Origin: Methanoculleus bourgensis MS2
Lineage (GTDB): Archaea > Halobacteriota > Methanomicrobia > Methanomicrobiales > Methanoculleaceae
Direction of reading: 5' to 3'
Length of the DNA: 64,000 bases
Assembly (NCBI RefSeq): GCF_000304355.2
Contig: NC_018227.2
Coordinates: forward strand, 1,798,001-1,862,000
The translations under genes and the position numbers were made by a program. Every line of letters begins with the position of its first letter. The first letter of the stretch is position 1. Positions 54,385 to 63,441 of this stretch are shown one piece after another. The notes under the pieces are model-generated. The model ran no database searches. It was not told where the DNA came from and saw only the letters and a list, made by a program, of their open reading frames with translations.

Positions 54385-55639
54385 TACCATGCCTCCCCTC
54401 TAGCACATCTCCCACACCAGGCGGAGAAGGGGCCTCTCCGGCCCCGGCCGCCAAGATGCCAGCTACATCCGCAGCCACCTTTGCCCAGGTATGGTTCTCC
54501 GTAACATATGCACATCCACTGCCCCCCATCTCCTCCCGGAGGTCGTCATCCTGAAGCAGGTGGAGAATCGCTTCTGCCAGATCGTGAGGATTCTCGGGCG
54601 TCACGGCAATGCCGCCCCGAGAACACACCAGCAGTTCAGATATTCCGCTAATGCTGCTCGCCACGACAGGCCTCTCGCACGCAAGGTACTCGTAGATCTT
54701 CAGAGGGGATAGACCGATCCGCTCATTTCTCCGAGAGATGAACGGGGCAACACAGATATCGCTGGCGCCGATGTAAAGCACAACGTCCTTGTAGGGGACT
54801 ACTCCAGTAAAGTAGATATGCTTGAGGACACCAAGCGAATCTGCTAGGGCCGTCCATGCTCCTCTCATTGCGCCATCACCCACAAGAAGAATACGGGCAC
54901 GGGGAAATCGAGAGATAATCTCGGGTGTGGCCTGGATGAGGTATTCAACACCTTGCCACGGTGCAAAGTTACCGACAAAACAGATGTATCGATTCCCGTC
55001 CGGGATGCTGAGGAGACGGCAAGCCTCATGTTGGTCCATGGGAGTAAAGATATCGATGTTGACACCGTTTGGTACGACCGTTACCCGTGTCTCGGGCAGA
55101 TCATACCGGTTGATGAGGTAGACCTTAATCCCCTCGGTGACGGCAATAACGGCGTCGGCTTTGCTGACGATGTAGCGTTCAGAGAATTTAGCAAGCCAGC
55201 AGTTCATACGATCCCGGATCGAAGGTATTAAATTCTTCCAAGATACGGTTTCGCGATTTTGGTCACTTACGAGGTCAAATTCATCTTCAGATATTCCATT
55301 GACCTCGCAGACCAGTCTAGTCCCCAAGAGGGTCTGGAAGAAGAACGCTCCCAGTATCCCAAACGGCGTGTTCCTGGTATAGACGGCATCAAACCGTTTA
55401 GCAAACGAGAGGTAGAGAATCATCCCAAGATAATACAGATACAAGAGAGGAGTGCTCCGTACCGGTATACGCGAACAGGTGGTTCCCGGGACAGACAGGT
55501 TACCCTCTGTCAATGTGGAAAAGATATGCACCTGATGCCCCTGTCGGGCAAGATTCTGGACCAGCTCATATACGTGAATAGACCTGCCATTGGCGGCATC
55601 CAGGGAGTAGACCGGCTCTAATGATAGTATTCTCACCAT
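54377..55639 (-). CDS. GT4-family glycosyltransferase
   Basis: The 420-residue GT-B enzyme begins MVRILSLEPVYSLDAANGRS. It has VVPNGVNIDIFTP, YICFVGNFAPWQGVEYLIQA, ARILLVGDGAM, and ERIGLSPLKIYEYLACERPVVAS, the EX7E-type sugar-binding region. Cytoplasmic. Upstream coupled neighbour of the GT-C-like protein. Confidence 0.86.
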   Translation of the reverse strand: MVRILSLEPVYSLDAANGRSIHVYELVQNLARQGHQVHIFSTLTEGNLSVPGTTCSRIPVRSTPLLYLYYLGMILYLSFAKRFDAVYTRNTPFGILGAFFFQTLLGTRLVCEVNGISEDEFDLVSDQNRETVSWKNLIPSIRDRMNCWLAKFSERYIVSKADAVIAVTEGIKVYLINRYDLPETRVTVVPNGVNIDIFTPMDQHEACRLLSIPDGNRYICFVGNFAPWQGVEYLIQATPEIISRFPRARILLVGDGAMRGAWTALADSLGVLKHIYFTGVVPYKDVVLYIGASDICVAPFISRRNERIGLSPLKIYEYLACERPVVASSISGISELLVCSRGGIAVTPENPHDLAEAILHLLQDDDLREEMGGSGCAYVTENHTWAKVAADVAGILAAGAGEAPSPPGVGDVLEGRHGNE

Positions 55640-55780
55640 CTTGCCACGGGGCTGTGTGGTGCGCTTTTATTTTAAACCTTTCGTCTGTCGGGAGGCCAGG
55701 ACATTTATAATCCTTCAACGGGTCTCCTTGCCGGCCCGAGCGGGCGCTACCCAAAATCTTTCAAAGCTGGATACGACCTA

Positions 55781-56920
55781 TCATTTGGCAGGATGGGGGA
55801 TCCCGAGGACCCGCCCATACCGTTCGACGGCGGCAGGAAATGTATACTGCTGCTCGATTAGGTGACGTGCGTTCTCCGTGATTCCCGCGAGGTCGTAGTG
55901 GCTATAGGCACGGGAGATGCCCCTAGCAATTGCCTCAGGGGATTGATCGTCGAGAAGGAACCCCGTAACGCCGTCATGGACGAGGTCGGGTATGCCCCCA
56001 ACTGGTGTAGCAAGCACAGCGCAACCGCAGGCCATCGCCTCCAGCACAACGTTTGGAAGACCTTCAAATGCAGAGGGCAACACGACCATCTGAATCTCGT
56101 TGAGGTACCGTGGGAGATCCCTGTTCTCTATTCGCCCGGTGCAGAGGACCTGATGCTGGATCCCCCCATCCGATAGTATCCGGGCAACCACAGGTGCAAG
56201 GTGTCCGTAACCAATAATCATCGCCTCTTCACCAGGGTCGGAAAGGATGGTAGAGAGGGATTCAGCAAACGCGAGCACCCCTTTCTCTTCAGAGAGGCGT
56301 CCGACATACCCGACCCGGAACCTCCTTTTCTCTACCTCCTTGATGCTTATAAAAAGGCCGGTATCAACGTATAGGCCACCTGTCTCAATCTTATGCTGAT
56401 ACCGCTCAAGATGGTAGCGCGACACCATCACCGGGCTCTCCGGGACAAGCCTGCTTGCTGTGGCATATGTGATTCGCTCAATCAACCAAAACATTCGTTC
56501 TATGATGGGTGCCGCTTGGTCCTTGCCCATCCCGTACACCTTAGAGGGTCGGCCGTCGGATCTCAGGATGACCTCTTTTCCTGCTAACCTTCCGAAAATA
56601 ATGGGAAGCAAACAAAGGTCTGAGCCAAAAGCAAAGACCACTGTATCCCCTCTGGTCCTGACGAGCAGTGAGAGTACCCGGAGTTGGTGCAGGATATGGT
56701 AGAAGAGGTTCAAATAAAAGGGCTCTTCTACCAGCCGATCCGGGACCTCTATGAGATGTACACAGTCATCGTGATAATCGAGGCCGCCTTCTTTAGTTGC
56801 GATCCAGGTGATGGAGTCGGCATAGGCCTTTAAGATCGTGATTAACTTCTCAGCCGGGTAAAGGGAACTGTCCTTTCTCCATCGCCCAGTTATCAGTACA
56901 AGATCTCGTTGAGATCTCAT
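55781..56920 (-). CDS. GT4-family glycosyltransferase
   Basis: The 379-residue protein starts best at ATG 56920 (MRSQRDLVLITGRWRKDSSL); a GTG nine bases earlier is alternative. It has FRVGYVGRLSEEKGVLAFAE, VVLPSAFEGLPNVVLEAMACGCAVL (the conserved EX7E) and ATPVGGIPDLV. It lies upstream of the 54377 gene with a gap of about 140 nt. Confidence 0.84.
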   Translation of the reverse strand: MRSQRDLVLITGRWRKDSSLYPAEKLITILKAYADSITWIATKEGGLDYHDDCVHLIEVPDRLVEEPFYLNLFYHILHQLRVLSLLVRTRGDTVVFAFGSDLCLLPIIFGRLAGKEVILRSDGRPSKVYGMGKDQAAPIIERMFWLIERITYATASRLVPESPVMVSRYHLERYQHKIETGGLYVDTGLFISIKEVEKRRFRVGYVGRLSEEKGVLAFAESLSTILSDPGEEAMIIGYGHLAPVVARILSDGGIQHQVLCTGRIENRDLPRYLNEIQMVVLPSAFEGLPNVVLEAMACGCAVLATPVGGIPDLVHDGVTGFLLDDQSPEAIARGISRAYSHYDLAGITENARHLIEQQYTFPAAVERYGRVLGIPHPAK

Positions 56921-57219
56921 CGTCTCCACCCCGCGGTCAAGAAGCCATTTTTAACGTCTGTGCCAGGCACGGCATGCTGCCCAGGAACCGCCCTACAGAT
57001 CTGTCTTATCAAGGGCAGGTTTAGCCCCGATGGGCGTCCAAATCCTCCAAGCAATGGTTTTAATAGAATTAGGAAGCCCGAGCACAGCATCAGGTTATCT
57101 TTGTCCTCATACCCGGCACGCAGGGCTGCTATGACACAGCCCATCACCGAGAGGGTCCGAAAATGAGGGATTGTTGATCTAGACGCCCTTTCACTACTAT
57201 CCATATGAACTCTCTCCAC
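56917..57219 (-). CDS. Possible small protein upstream of a glycosyltransferase
   Basis: A 100-codon frame on the same strand ends by overlapping the start of the 55781 gene. It contains a plausible hydrophobic stretch (LMLCSGFLILLKPLLGG) and TATA-like TTTAAATAG about 110 nt upstream. No family is recognised and the composition is ambiguous. It may be a relic. Confidence 0.25.
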   Translation of the reverse strand: MERVHMDSSERASRSTIPHFRTLSVMGCVIAALRAGYEDKDNLMLCSGFLILLKPLLGGFGRPSGLNLPLIRQICRAVPGQHAVPGTDVKNGFLTAGWRR

Positions 57220-57568
57220 ACGAGGTTATCACCAGAGGCAGAACCAATACCGTCACAACGTCAGATAAGAGCATACGCCGCATGCAAGGACCCTCCCTGT
57301 CACATGGGAGTTGCGCATTCTAGTAATATCGTCTATTTAAACATTCTCATGCCCTTATGCAGGTAGATGGGAGCCCATCGAAGATATCTTTAAATAGGCA
57401 AAAGAAGCGTTCTCGTTACGAAAATTACACTGGTATTCACGACAATCGGTCGCAAAGATCGTCGCGGTGAATGTACTTCCGGTAGAGGCGACAATTGCAG
57501 CGGGCGTTGAGGAAAAGAGGAGATTACAACGGGTGGCTGAGTGGTGAGAGGGGGGCTAATACTATACC
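57220..57568. other. Intergenic gap
   Basis: TATA-like TTTAAATAG occurs on both strands (about 57333 and 57389), suggesting promoters, but I cannot assign a gene to the plus-strand one. Confidence 0.35.
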
Positions 57569-58720
57569 TCAGGGGGTACTACATACGCGAGCATAGAGAC
57601 TTTCGAAGAGATCGGTCACAGTGTTGTACGAAAAGTGCTTCTCCACCTCATGTTTCAGCCTCCTTGTACAGTCCCTCCTTTCAGGCGTCACATTCATCTC
57701 CCTCTGTAACACAGCTGCAAGAGCAGCTCTGTCGTACGGCACCACGCAACCACCATTCCGTCTTAAGAAAGGCGAAAGACCGCAACGGTCTGTGACGATA
57801 ACGGGTGTTTCACAGAGACAGGCCTCCAGTGTGGTGAGAGAAAATATCTCGTAGATAGATGGGAGAACATAGACACTGGCATCGACATATGCTTCCAGTT
57901 TGTATACTCCATAGAGTGGCCCAGTGAACAAGACCCTATCGACGAGATCTGCCTTCTTCACCTGCTGTTGCAACAACCGCTGGTATCCTTGATCTGGCCC
58001 GGCCAAAATCAGGAGGCAGTCTTCTACTTCTCTGGCTAGATCGGAAAATGCTTCAACCAGAAGGTCCAGCCCCTTGATCTCATGTATTCTGCCCAAGGAT
58101 AGAATTATCTTCGCATTTTCGGGGATCCCAAATCTTTCCCTGAACATTCCATGTGCCGGTAGTGTCTGGTACTCTTCGATATCCAGAGCGTTCGGAATAA
58201 TAGTTATCTGTTCCGGGTTAGCCCCCATCTCAAGATACTGCCGCACTTCCATCTCGTTGACTGCAATCAGACCAGAGGCGTCTCTCAGAACCGAGCGCCC
58301 CCAGACGAAGTCGTATGCCTTCTTCAATAGATGTTTTTGGAAGAAGGGCAGAACAGAGCCGTGTGCCTGTAGCACGTACGGAACCCCGCATTTCTTGGCA
58401 TACTGGTGCGCCACAACGCACTGGTAGGAACGAAACGCATGAATGTGAACGACATCGAAATCACGAATAGCAGTGTCGAACCATCGCCCTATTTGCGGAG
58501 ATATCAGAAAATCTTTTATGTTAACTCTGCAGCGGAATGGTAGTATCGTTACGCCCATTTCTTCAAGCGATTCGAAGTAAGGCCCATCGTATCCATTGTC
58601 TGTTGTCGCTATTGTTATCGCATGGCCCCGACGAAGGCATTGCTCTGCCAGGCTCGTACACATCGCTACCTCACCACCCCGCTTCGGATTAAGATACTGG
58701 ATCACATGGAGAATATTCAT
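57569..58720 (-). CDS. GT4-family glycosyltransferase
   Basis: The 383-residue protein begins MNILHVIQYLNPKRGGEVAM and shows HIHAFRSYQCVVAHQYAKKC, YVLQAHGSVLPF, IIPNALDIEEY, ILSLGRIHEIKGLDLLVEAF and VLPSIYEIFSLTTLEACLCETPVI. It is clearly related to the glycosyltransferase at 30111 (YVLQAHGALPQD; FLEACLCGTPIV), so the two may act at equivalent steps. Last gene of the glycan block before the IS630 element. Confidence 0.86.
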   Translation of the reverse strand: MNILHVIQYLNPKRGGEVAMCTSLAEQCLRRGHAITIATTDNGYDGPYFESLEEMGVTILPFRCRVNIKDFLISPQIGRWFDTAIRDFDVVHIHAFRSYQCVVAHQYAKKCGVPYVLQAHGSVLPFFQKHLLKKAYDFVWGRSVLRDASGLIAVNEMEVRQYLEMGANPEQITIIPNALDIEEYQTLPAHGMFRERFGIPENAKIILSLGRIHEIKGLDLLVEAFSDLAREVEDCLLILAGPDQGYQRLLQQQVKKADLVDRVLFTGPLYGVYKLEAYVDASVYVLPSIYEIFSLTTLEACLCETPVIVTDRCGLSPFLRRNGGCVVPYDRAALAAVLQREMNVTPERRDCTRRLKHEVEKHFSYNTVTDLFESLYARVCSTP

Positions 58721-59284
58721 ATGACTCCTTCACACGTGTGATGCTCAATCTGCCATTTACAAATGCGGCGTATGCCGATCAAGTCGGGCGCCCACGAATG
58801 GTCGGCAGCACGTCACAAAACACCCCCGCTAGGAGGGGCACCCCTTGGAGATCTTCTCACGTTCTCTTCGGTCGGCGGCTCGCACCATTGGTGCTCACGC
58901 TCCGGGCGTTCCGTCCGTCGCGGCTTGAAGCCCGATGGCTTCTCAAATTCCTGCCGCACGGGCAGTCGTTCCCCGCGAGGCAATATCCAGAGGGAAGCTG
59001 TGCCCGCCTTCTGGCCTTCTGGCGTTAGGTCCGGCTCAACTCTCCGCGAACGTGCGTAAGAGTGCTCTGAACTATGTGGATCTTCACTCATTGGCTACTT
59101 TTTGGGCGACTTAATTATCTTTCGGCGTTTTAGAGGTTGCATGCTCTTCTGGGATTTCCCAGGAAGAGAGGCATTCCAGCAGGCCAAACATCGTTACGTT
59201 TCTTCTGAAACTCCGAGCACCAAGTATGGACATGTCTATATAATTCTTTCCCGGTCATACGGACATCGGACTTTCTGCAAGCTA
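58721..59284. repeat. Repeat-rich gap with dispersed repeat copy D
   Basis: Copy D of the dispersed repeat lies on the plus strand at about 58800-59095, with blocks GTCACAAAACACCCCCGCTA, GGAGGGGCACCCCTTGG, GAACGTGCGTAAGAGTGCTC and GGCTACTTTTTGG. The rest up to the IS end has no gene. Confidence 0.5.
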
Positions 59285-60483
59285 GTGCTCGTTGTCACCT
59301 AATTTTCTAAGATCACTGGGTAGAGGCGCTTGAGTCTTACCCTCGCATCCTCCGTGGTGAACTGCCAGTCAACGCCCTTCTGTGCTTGGTTGCGTTTCCG
59401 GTTCCAGGCGCTTGTTTCCGCCCTGAGCGCTTCGATGGTTGAGATTCTCCGCTTCAGGCATTGGCGGGTCAGGGCGCTGAGTTCAATCTCGGCAATATTT
59501 AGCCAGCTCCCGTGTTTTGGGGTGGGATGGAACTCCAGCCGGCTTAGCAGGGCGTGCGCTATTGTGGGAGGGAATGTCTCGTAGAATGCTCCTGGTACAT
59601 GCGTATTGAGATTGTCGCAGACAAGGAGTACTTTCTCTGCATCGGGATAGTCCACCTCAGGAAGGTGTTGCACCTGATACGCCCAATCCTTCTTGGTTCG
59701 GGTTTCGGTGACGGTGACCCGCCGCCACTGCCCCAGCGGCTCGGTGAACATGAACCCGTTGACAACCCCGTTTCGTTTGTATTCGGAATCGTATTTTTCT
59801 GGGCGGCCAGGGTGTGCTGGAATTGGCTCGCGCACTTCGTCATGCAGATGTATCGGTTGTTCGTCCATGCAGATGACCGGGCGTGTCGGATCAAACGGAC
59901 GTTGGGAGACCTCCAGCACATCCTCCATCGCGGCGACAAAGTTCCCGTTTTCTTGGGGCGGGATGACCCACTGCTTTTTGGTGTGCGGCTGGAGCGCGTT
60001 TTTTTAGCGTCCGCTCGACGGTCTTGATCGAGATGCTCTCGACGATCTGCAGTTCCACGAGACGATCGGCGAGTAACTGCAGCGTCCACCGGCCATACCC
60101 TTCCGGCGGTTCGCTGCAGGCGATCTGGAGAAGGCGGGCTTCTCCCTCGCCATCCAATTTTCGCGGTCGAGGAGGTGCATCACGGATCTTCCGGTGCAAC
60201 GCCGCATCGAGACCCCGGGTAACGAATGTTTTCCGAATATTGAAAACAGACTGCGGATGACACCGGACGATCGCGGCAACTTCGGGATCAGGTTTATCGG
60301 CATGAAGCAGGATATAGGCGTGCCGGATTGAGGAGGCAGCGGACTTCCCACGGTGGGTGAGCCCTTCAAGGAACGATCGCTGGTCGTCGGTAAGGTGAAC
60401 GGCGTACTTGCTCTTCCCCATGATCATTATATTCGGATAATTTTGATATAAATATTATTATAAAAATGAGGGGCAACAAGCAC
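59285..60483 (-). mobile_element. IS630-family insertion sequence, 1199 bp
   Basis: The element is bounded by TA dinucleotides (59283-59284 and 60484-60485). The left end is GTGCTCGTTGTCACCTAATT and the inverted right end GTGCTTGTTGCCCCTCATTT. It encodes one transposase in two overlapping frames. The TA target duplication, the length and the transposase agree with IS630/Tc1-mariner relatives. Confidence 0.85.
59299..60427 (-). CDS. IS630 transposase in two frames (frameshift at A7)
   Basis: The first frame (60427 to about 60005) holds the helix-turn-helix DNA-binding part (SVFNIRKTFVTRGLDAALH). The second (from about 60003 to 59299) holds the catalytic part, with ICMDEQPIHLHDEV, VLLVCDNLNTH and FHPTPKHGSWLNIAEIELS, giving the three acidic residues of the DDE site. 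The frames are joined at a run of seven A on the coding strand (CTAAAAAAACG, 59999-60005); a +1 shift, or six A, would give one protein of about 375 residues. This may be programmed frameshifting or a single-base mutation. Confidence 0.8.
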
Positions 60484-60546
60484 TAGTTCAGTGAGGGACG
60501 TTCGCCTCACTTGCAAAAAATATCCCGAAGCGGGGGTATACTCTCT

Positions 60547-62094
60547 TCACCCCACCCGCACGCCCGCCCCGCAGTTCCTCGCCCGCGTCAGGAGCACCGA
60601 CCCCCCGCAGTCGCCGAGGACCTCCTTCGCCGCCCGGGCCACATCCTCCATGCCCGAATCCCCGATCGCATAGACCGTCGGCCCGAACGAGCTCAGGCCC
60701 GCCCCGGCGGCGCCGGCCTGCACTGTTCCCTCGAGGAGCGCCGGGATGATGGGGTGCTGCATGGCCACCTCGACCTTCTTGAACCCCAGGTGCTGGACCC
60801 GGTTGACAGCCGAACCGAAGAGGTCGAGGTCGTGCTCGACCAGCCCCGGGATCATCCGCATGAGCACCTCGTGGCAGAGTTCCCGCACCTCATCTAAGGG
60901 CACCGGGCAGTGTGTGCGGAAGATATCGACTTCCCTTCCCCCGTGCGCCCCTGCCTCAACATCCGGCGTAACGAGCAGGATGCGCCAGTCCTCCGGGAAC
61001 CGGTGCCGGGCGAGGACCGGCGGCGGTGCGATGCCCCGTGATGCCGCCGAGGGGCGGAAGTCCTGTTTACCCCCGGGAGAGCCGAACCGGTGCCCGCCGT
61101 CCAGGATAAACCCGCCCTGCTCGAACGCCGCCGTGCCGATGCCCGACGTCCCGCCACGGCCGACGATCCGCGCGAGATCAGGCACAGGAAGATCCCGGTC
61201 GTAGAGCCGGCAGAGGGCGGCGGCTGTGGCGAGCGCAACCTGCGTCCCGCTCCCGAGCCCTGCATGCTGTCGGGCGGCGGCATGCAGGGTGATCTCAGCG
61301 CCGCCCGGCAGGCGGAGTCCCTCTACCACCGCCCGGGCTGCCCCAAGAACCCTGTGCCGGCCCCCCTCGTCGCCGCCATGCACGCTGATATCCGCGCTCT
61401 TCCGCGCATCCAGGACACACCCGGGCTCGTCGAGGGTGACCCCGACCCCGCCGTCCACCCTGCCCGAGGCACCGTTCATGTCAAGCAGGGTGATGTGGAT
61501 CCGGGACGGGGCGTCGACCAGCACCCTGACTTCGTCTGCAAACGACGTGCAGGGGAAGACCTCCTCGATGGCGATCAGCGGCTCTTCGCGGTGGATGATC
61601 CGGTATTTCCGGGAGAGCATCGACTCAAACCGGTGGACGTTGAACGTCCGTGCGAGGTCCGTCCCGGCCTGGATGACGCGGGCATCGGTGATCTCCCGGC
61701 GCGACTCTATCCGGTGGCGGGAGAGGATCCTGCCGATGGGGATATCGGCCCGCATGAGGTCCTGCCTGAACTCGGGGGCAAGCCGCCGGAGCGGGGTGCG
61801 GGAGACCGCGTAGATGAGGACCTCTCCCGTCACGCTGTCCTTCAACTCCACAACGCGGTAGTTGACCTCGTCACCAGGTTCAATCTCAAGCGCGGCCGCT
61901 GTCCCGGGGTCGGCGGCGACGACCTCCTGCACCCGGGTGGTGATGGTGACGGGGTGCCCGGTCGCCATCTCGAGGAGGTTCGTTACCGATCCGTCGGTCC
62001 CGATGAGAACCTTCTGCATCGGGGAAAGCCGGCCGACGCGTTGCTCGATCTCGTGGACTTTCTCGCTGATCTTCTCTGCAGTCAGGGGTTCCAT
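60547..62094 (-). CDS. Fusion of chorismate pyruvate-lyase-like (DUF98) domain and beta-RFAP synthase
   Basis: One 515-residue frame has two parts. Residues 1-180 match the DUF98 chorismate-lyase-like family (SPMQKVLIGTDGSVTNLLEM, then ILSRHRIESRREI), which in methanogens is linked to 4-hydroxybenzoate formation. Residues 185-515 are a GHMP-kinase-fold beta-ribofuranosylaminobenzene 5'-phosphate synthase (VDAPSRIHITLLDMNG, HAGLGSGTQVALATAAAL, GRGGTSGIGTAAFEQGGF). This enzyme condenses a benzoate with PRPP and releases CO2, the first committed step to methanopterin. The fusion joins consecutive steps of one pathway. Confidence 0.85.
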   Translation of the reverse strand: MEPLTAEKISEKVHEIEQRVGRLSPMQKVLIGTDGSVTNLLEMATGHPVTITTRVQEVVAADPGTAAALEIEPGDEVNYRVVELKDSVTGEVLIYAVSRTPLRRLAPEFRQDLMRADIPIGRILSRHRIESRREITDARVIQAGTDLARTFNVHRFESMLSRKYRIIHREEPLIAIEEVFPCTSFADEVRVLVDAPSRIHITLLDMNGASGRVDGGVGVTLDEPGCVLDARKSADISVHGGDEGGRHRVLGAARAVVEGLRLPGGAEITLHAAARQHAGLGSGTQVALATAAALCRLYDRDLPVPDLARIVGRGGTSGIGTAAFEQGGFILDGGHRFGSPGGKQDFRPSAASRGIAPPPVLARHRFPEDWRILLVTPDVEAGAHGGREVDIFRTHCPVPLDEVRELCHEVLMRMIPGLVEHDLDLFGSAVNRVQHLGFKKVEVAMQHPIIPALLEGTVQAGAAGAGLSSFGPTVYAIGDSGMEDVARAAKEVLGDCGGSVLLTRARNCGAGVRVG

Positions 62095-62166
62095 ACCTGA
62101 ATAGAGTAAGTGTACGCGGAGACTACAAAAAGGTGGTGCAGGGGGGTATTCTGCCCACCGGTTCGC

Positions 62167-63318
62167 TTATGAGAAGAGGAGCGAGAGGAAGTCAGGAGCC
62201 TGGACGAGCCCGAACGATCCCTTCGCCGCCTCGCACTCGGAGAATGCCTGTACATCATCTCTCCCCTTCCCGAGCAGGGCAAACGGCACCGGGTTCATGG
62301 TGTGGGTCTTATACCGTATCGGCGTCGGGTGGTCGGGGAGGACCGCGACGGTGGTGTCCGGCCGGTCCAGGACGATCCCGATAGCCTCGTCGAGCCGCTC
62401 GATTGCCCGCACCTTCTCTTCCACGCTTCCCATGTGCCCGGCCTCGTCGGGGGCCTCGACATGGACGTAGACGAAGTCGAGCCGGTCGAGGGCGTTGACC
62501 GCGTACCGGGCCTTCGCTTCGTAGTCGGTGTCCAGGAACCCGGTGGCACCCGGGACGTGGATCACTTCCATCCCGGCGAGGCAGGCGATGCCGCGCAGCA
62601 GGTCAACTGCAGAGATCATCCCGCCGGAAAGACCATACTTCTCCTGGAAGGGTGCAAGCGACGGCTTCTTCCCGCCGCTCCATGGCCAGATGCCGGTTGC
62701 GGGGGTTTTTCCCTCCTGCAGGCGACGCCGGTTGACCGGGTGGTCGGCAAAGACCTCCTCCGACCGCTCGATACAGTTGAGGAGGATCTCGGCATCGCCG
62801 CCGCGTGGGAGGTAGTCTTCGATGGGCTGGCCGACGATGTCGTGGGGCGCGGTGGTCTCAGCCCCAAGCGCCCGGGAAACGACCATCAGGTTCCGGTAGC
62901 CGACCCCCGGGTAGACCCTGACGTCCCCGAGCGCGGCGTCCAGGTCGCGGAGGAGTTCGGCGCCCTCGGTGCTGGATATGTGCCCGGCGTTGAAGTCCTC
63001 CATCATCCCGTCCCGGACCGTGACCAGGTTGCACCGGTAGGCGATCTCCCCGTCCTGGAGGCTGACCCCCATGCTGGCAGCCTCCAGGGGGCCCCTCCCG
63101 GTATAGGTGGTGCGGGGGTCATATCCCAGGATGGAGAGGTTTGCGATATCGCTCCCGGGCTCGAACTCGTCCGGAACGGTCCGGAGCATTCCGCACCGCC
63201 CCTCCCGGGCGATCCTGTCCATGTTTGGTATCTCTGCGTACTCGAGGGGTGTTCTACCCCCCAGTTCGGCAAGCGGCTCATCAGCCATGCCGTCTCCGAG
63301 GATGATGACGTATTTCAT
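62167..63318 (-). CDS. apgM: Cofactor-independent phosphoglycerate mutase, archaeal ApgM type
   Basis: The 383-residue protein starts at ATG 63318 (MKYVIILGDGMADEPLAELG), with the metal-binding Asp in GDGMAD, and continues with DIANLSILGYDP (Ser of the alkaline-phosphatase-superfamily active site), RCNLVTV, VHVEAPDEAGH and VAVLPDHPTPI. It interconverts 3- and 2-phosphoglycerate in glycolysis and gluconeogenesis. It lies 73 nt before the RFAP fusion on the same strand, so cotranscription is possible. Confidence 0.9.
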   Translation of the reverse strand: MKYVIILGDGMADEPLAELGGRTPLEYAEIPNMDRIAREGRCGMLRTVPDEFEPGSDIANLSILGYDPRTTYTGRGPLEAASMGVSLQDGEIAYRCNLVTVRDGMMEDFNAGHISSTEGAELLRDLDAALGDVRVYPGVGYRNLMVVSRALGAETTAPHDIVGQPIEDYLPRGGDAEILLNCIERSEEVFADHPVNRRRLQEGKTPATGIWPWSGGKKPSLAPFQEKYGLSGGMISAVDLLRGIACLAGMEVIHVPGATGFLDTDYEAKARYAVNALDRLDFVYVHVEAPDEAGHMGSVEEKVRAIERLDEAIGIVLDRPDTTVAVLPDHPTPIRYKTHTMNPVPFALLGKGRDDVQAFSECEAAKGSFGLVQAPDFLSLLFS

Positions 63319-63441
63319 GTGAATCTCTGAGTAGTCTGACTGTCTGGTATCTCTGGTCAGGTTTACCGGGCTCCGGTGCCGGCGGGGTGACATACGCCGG
63401 CCCGCCGGGCCGGAATCTTCCGGTACGACTCGATAGTACCT

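Noticed and set aside
59299-59928. Separate gene for the second half of the IS630 transposase
   Set aside because: Its ATG lies inside the catalytic domain; the protein sequence continues upstream to the seven-A run in the same frame, so it is one frameshifted gene.
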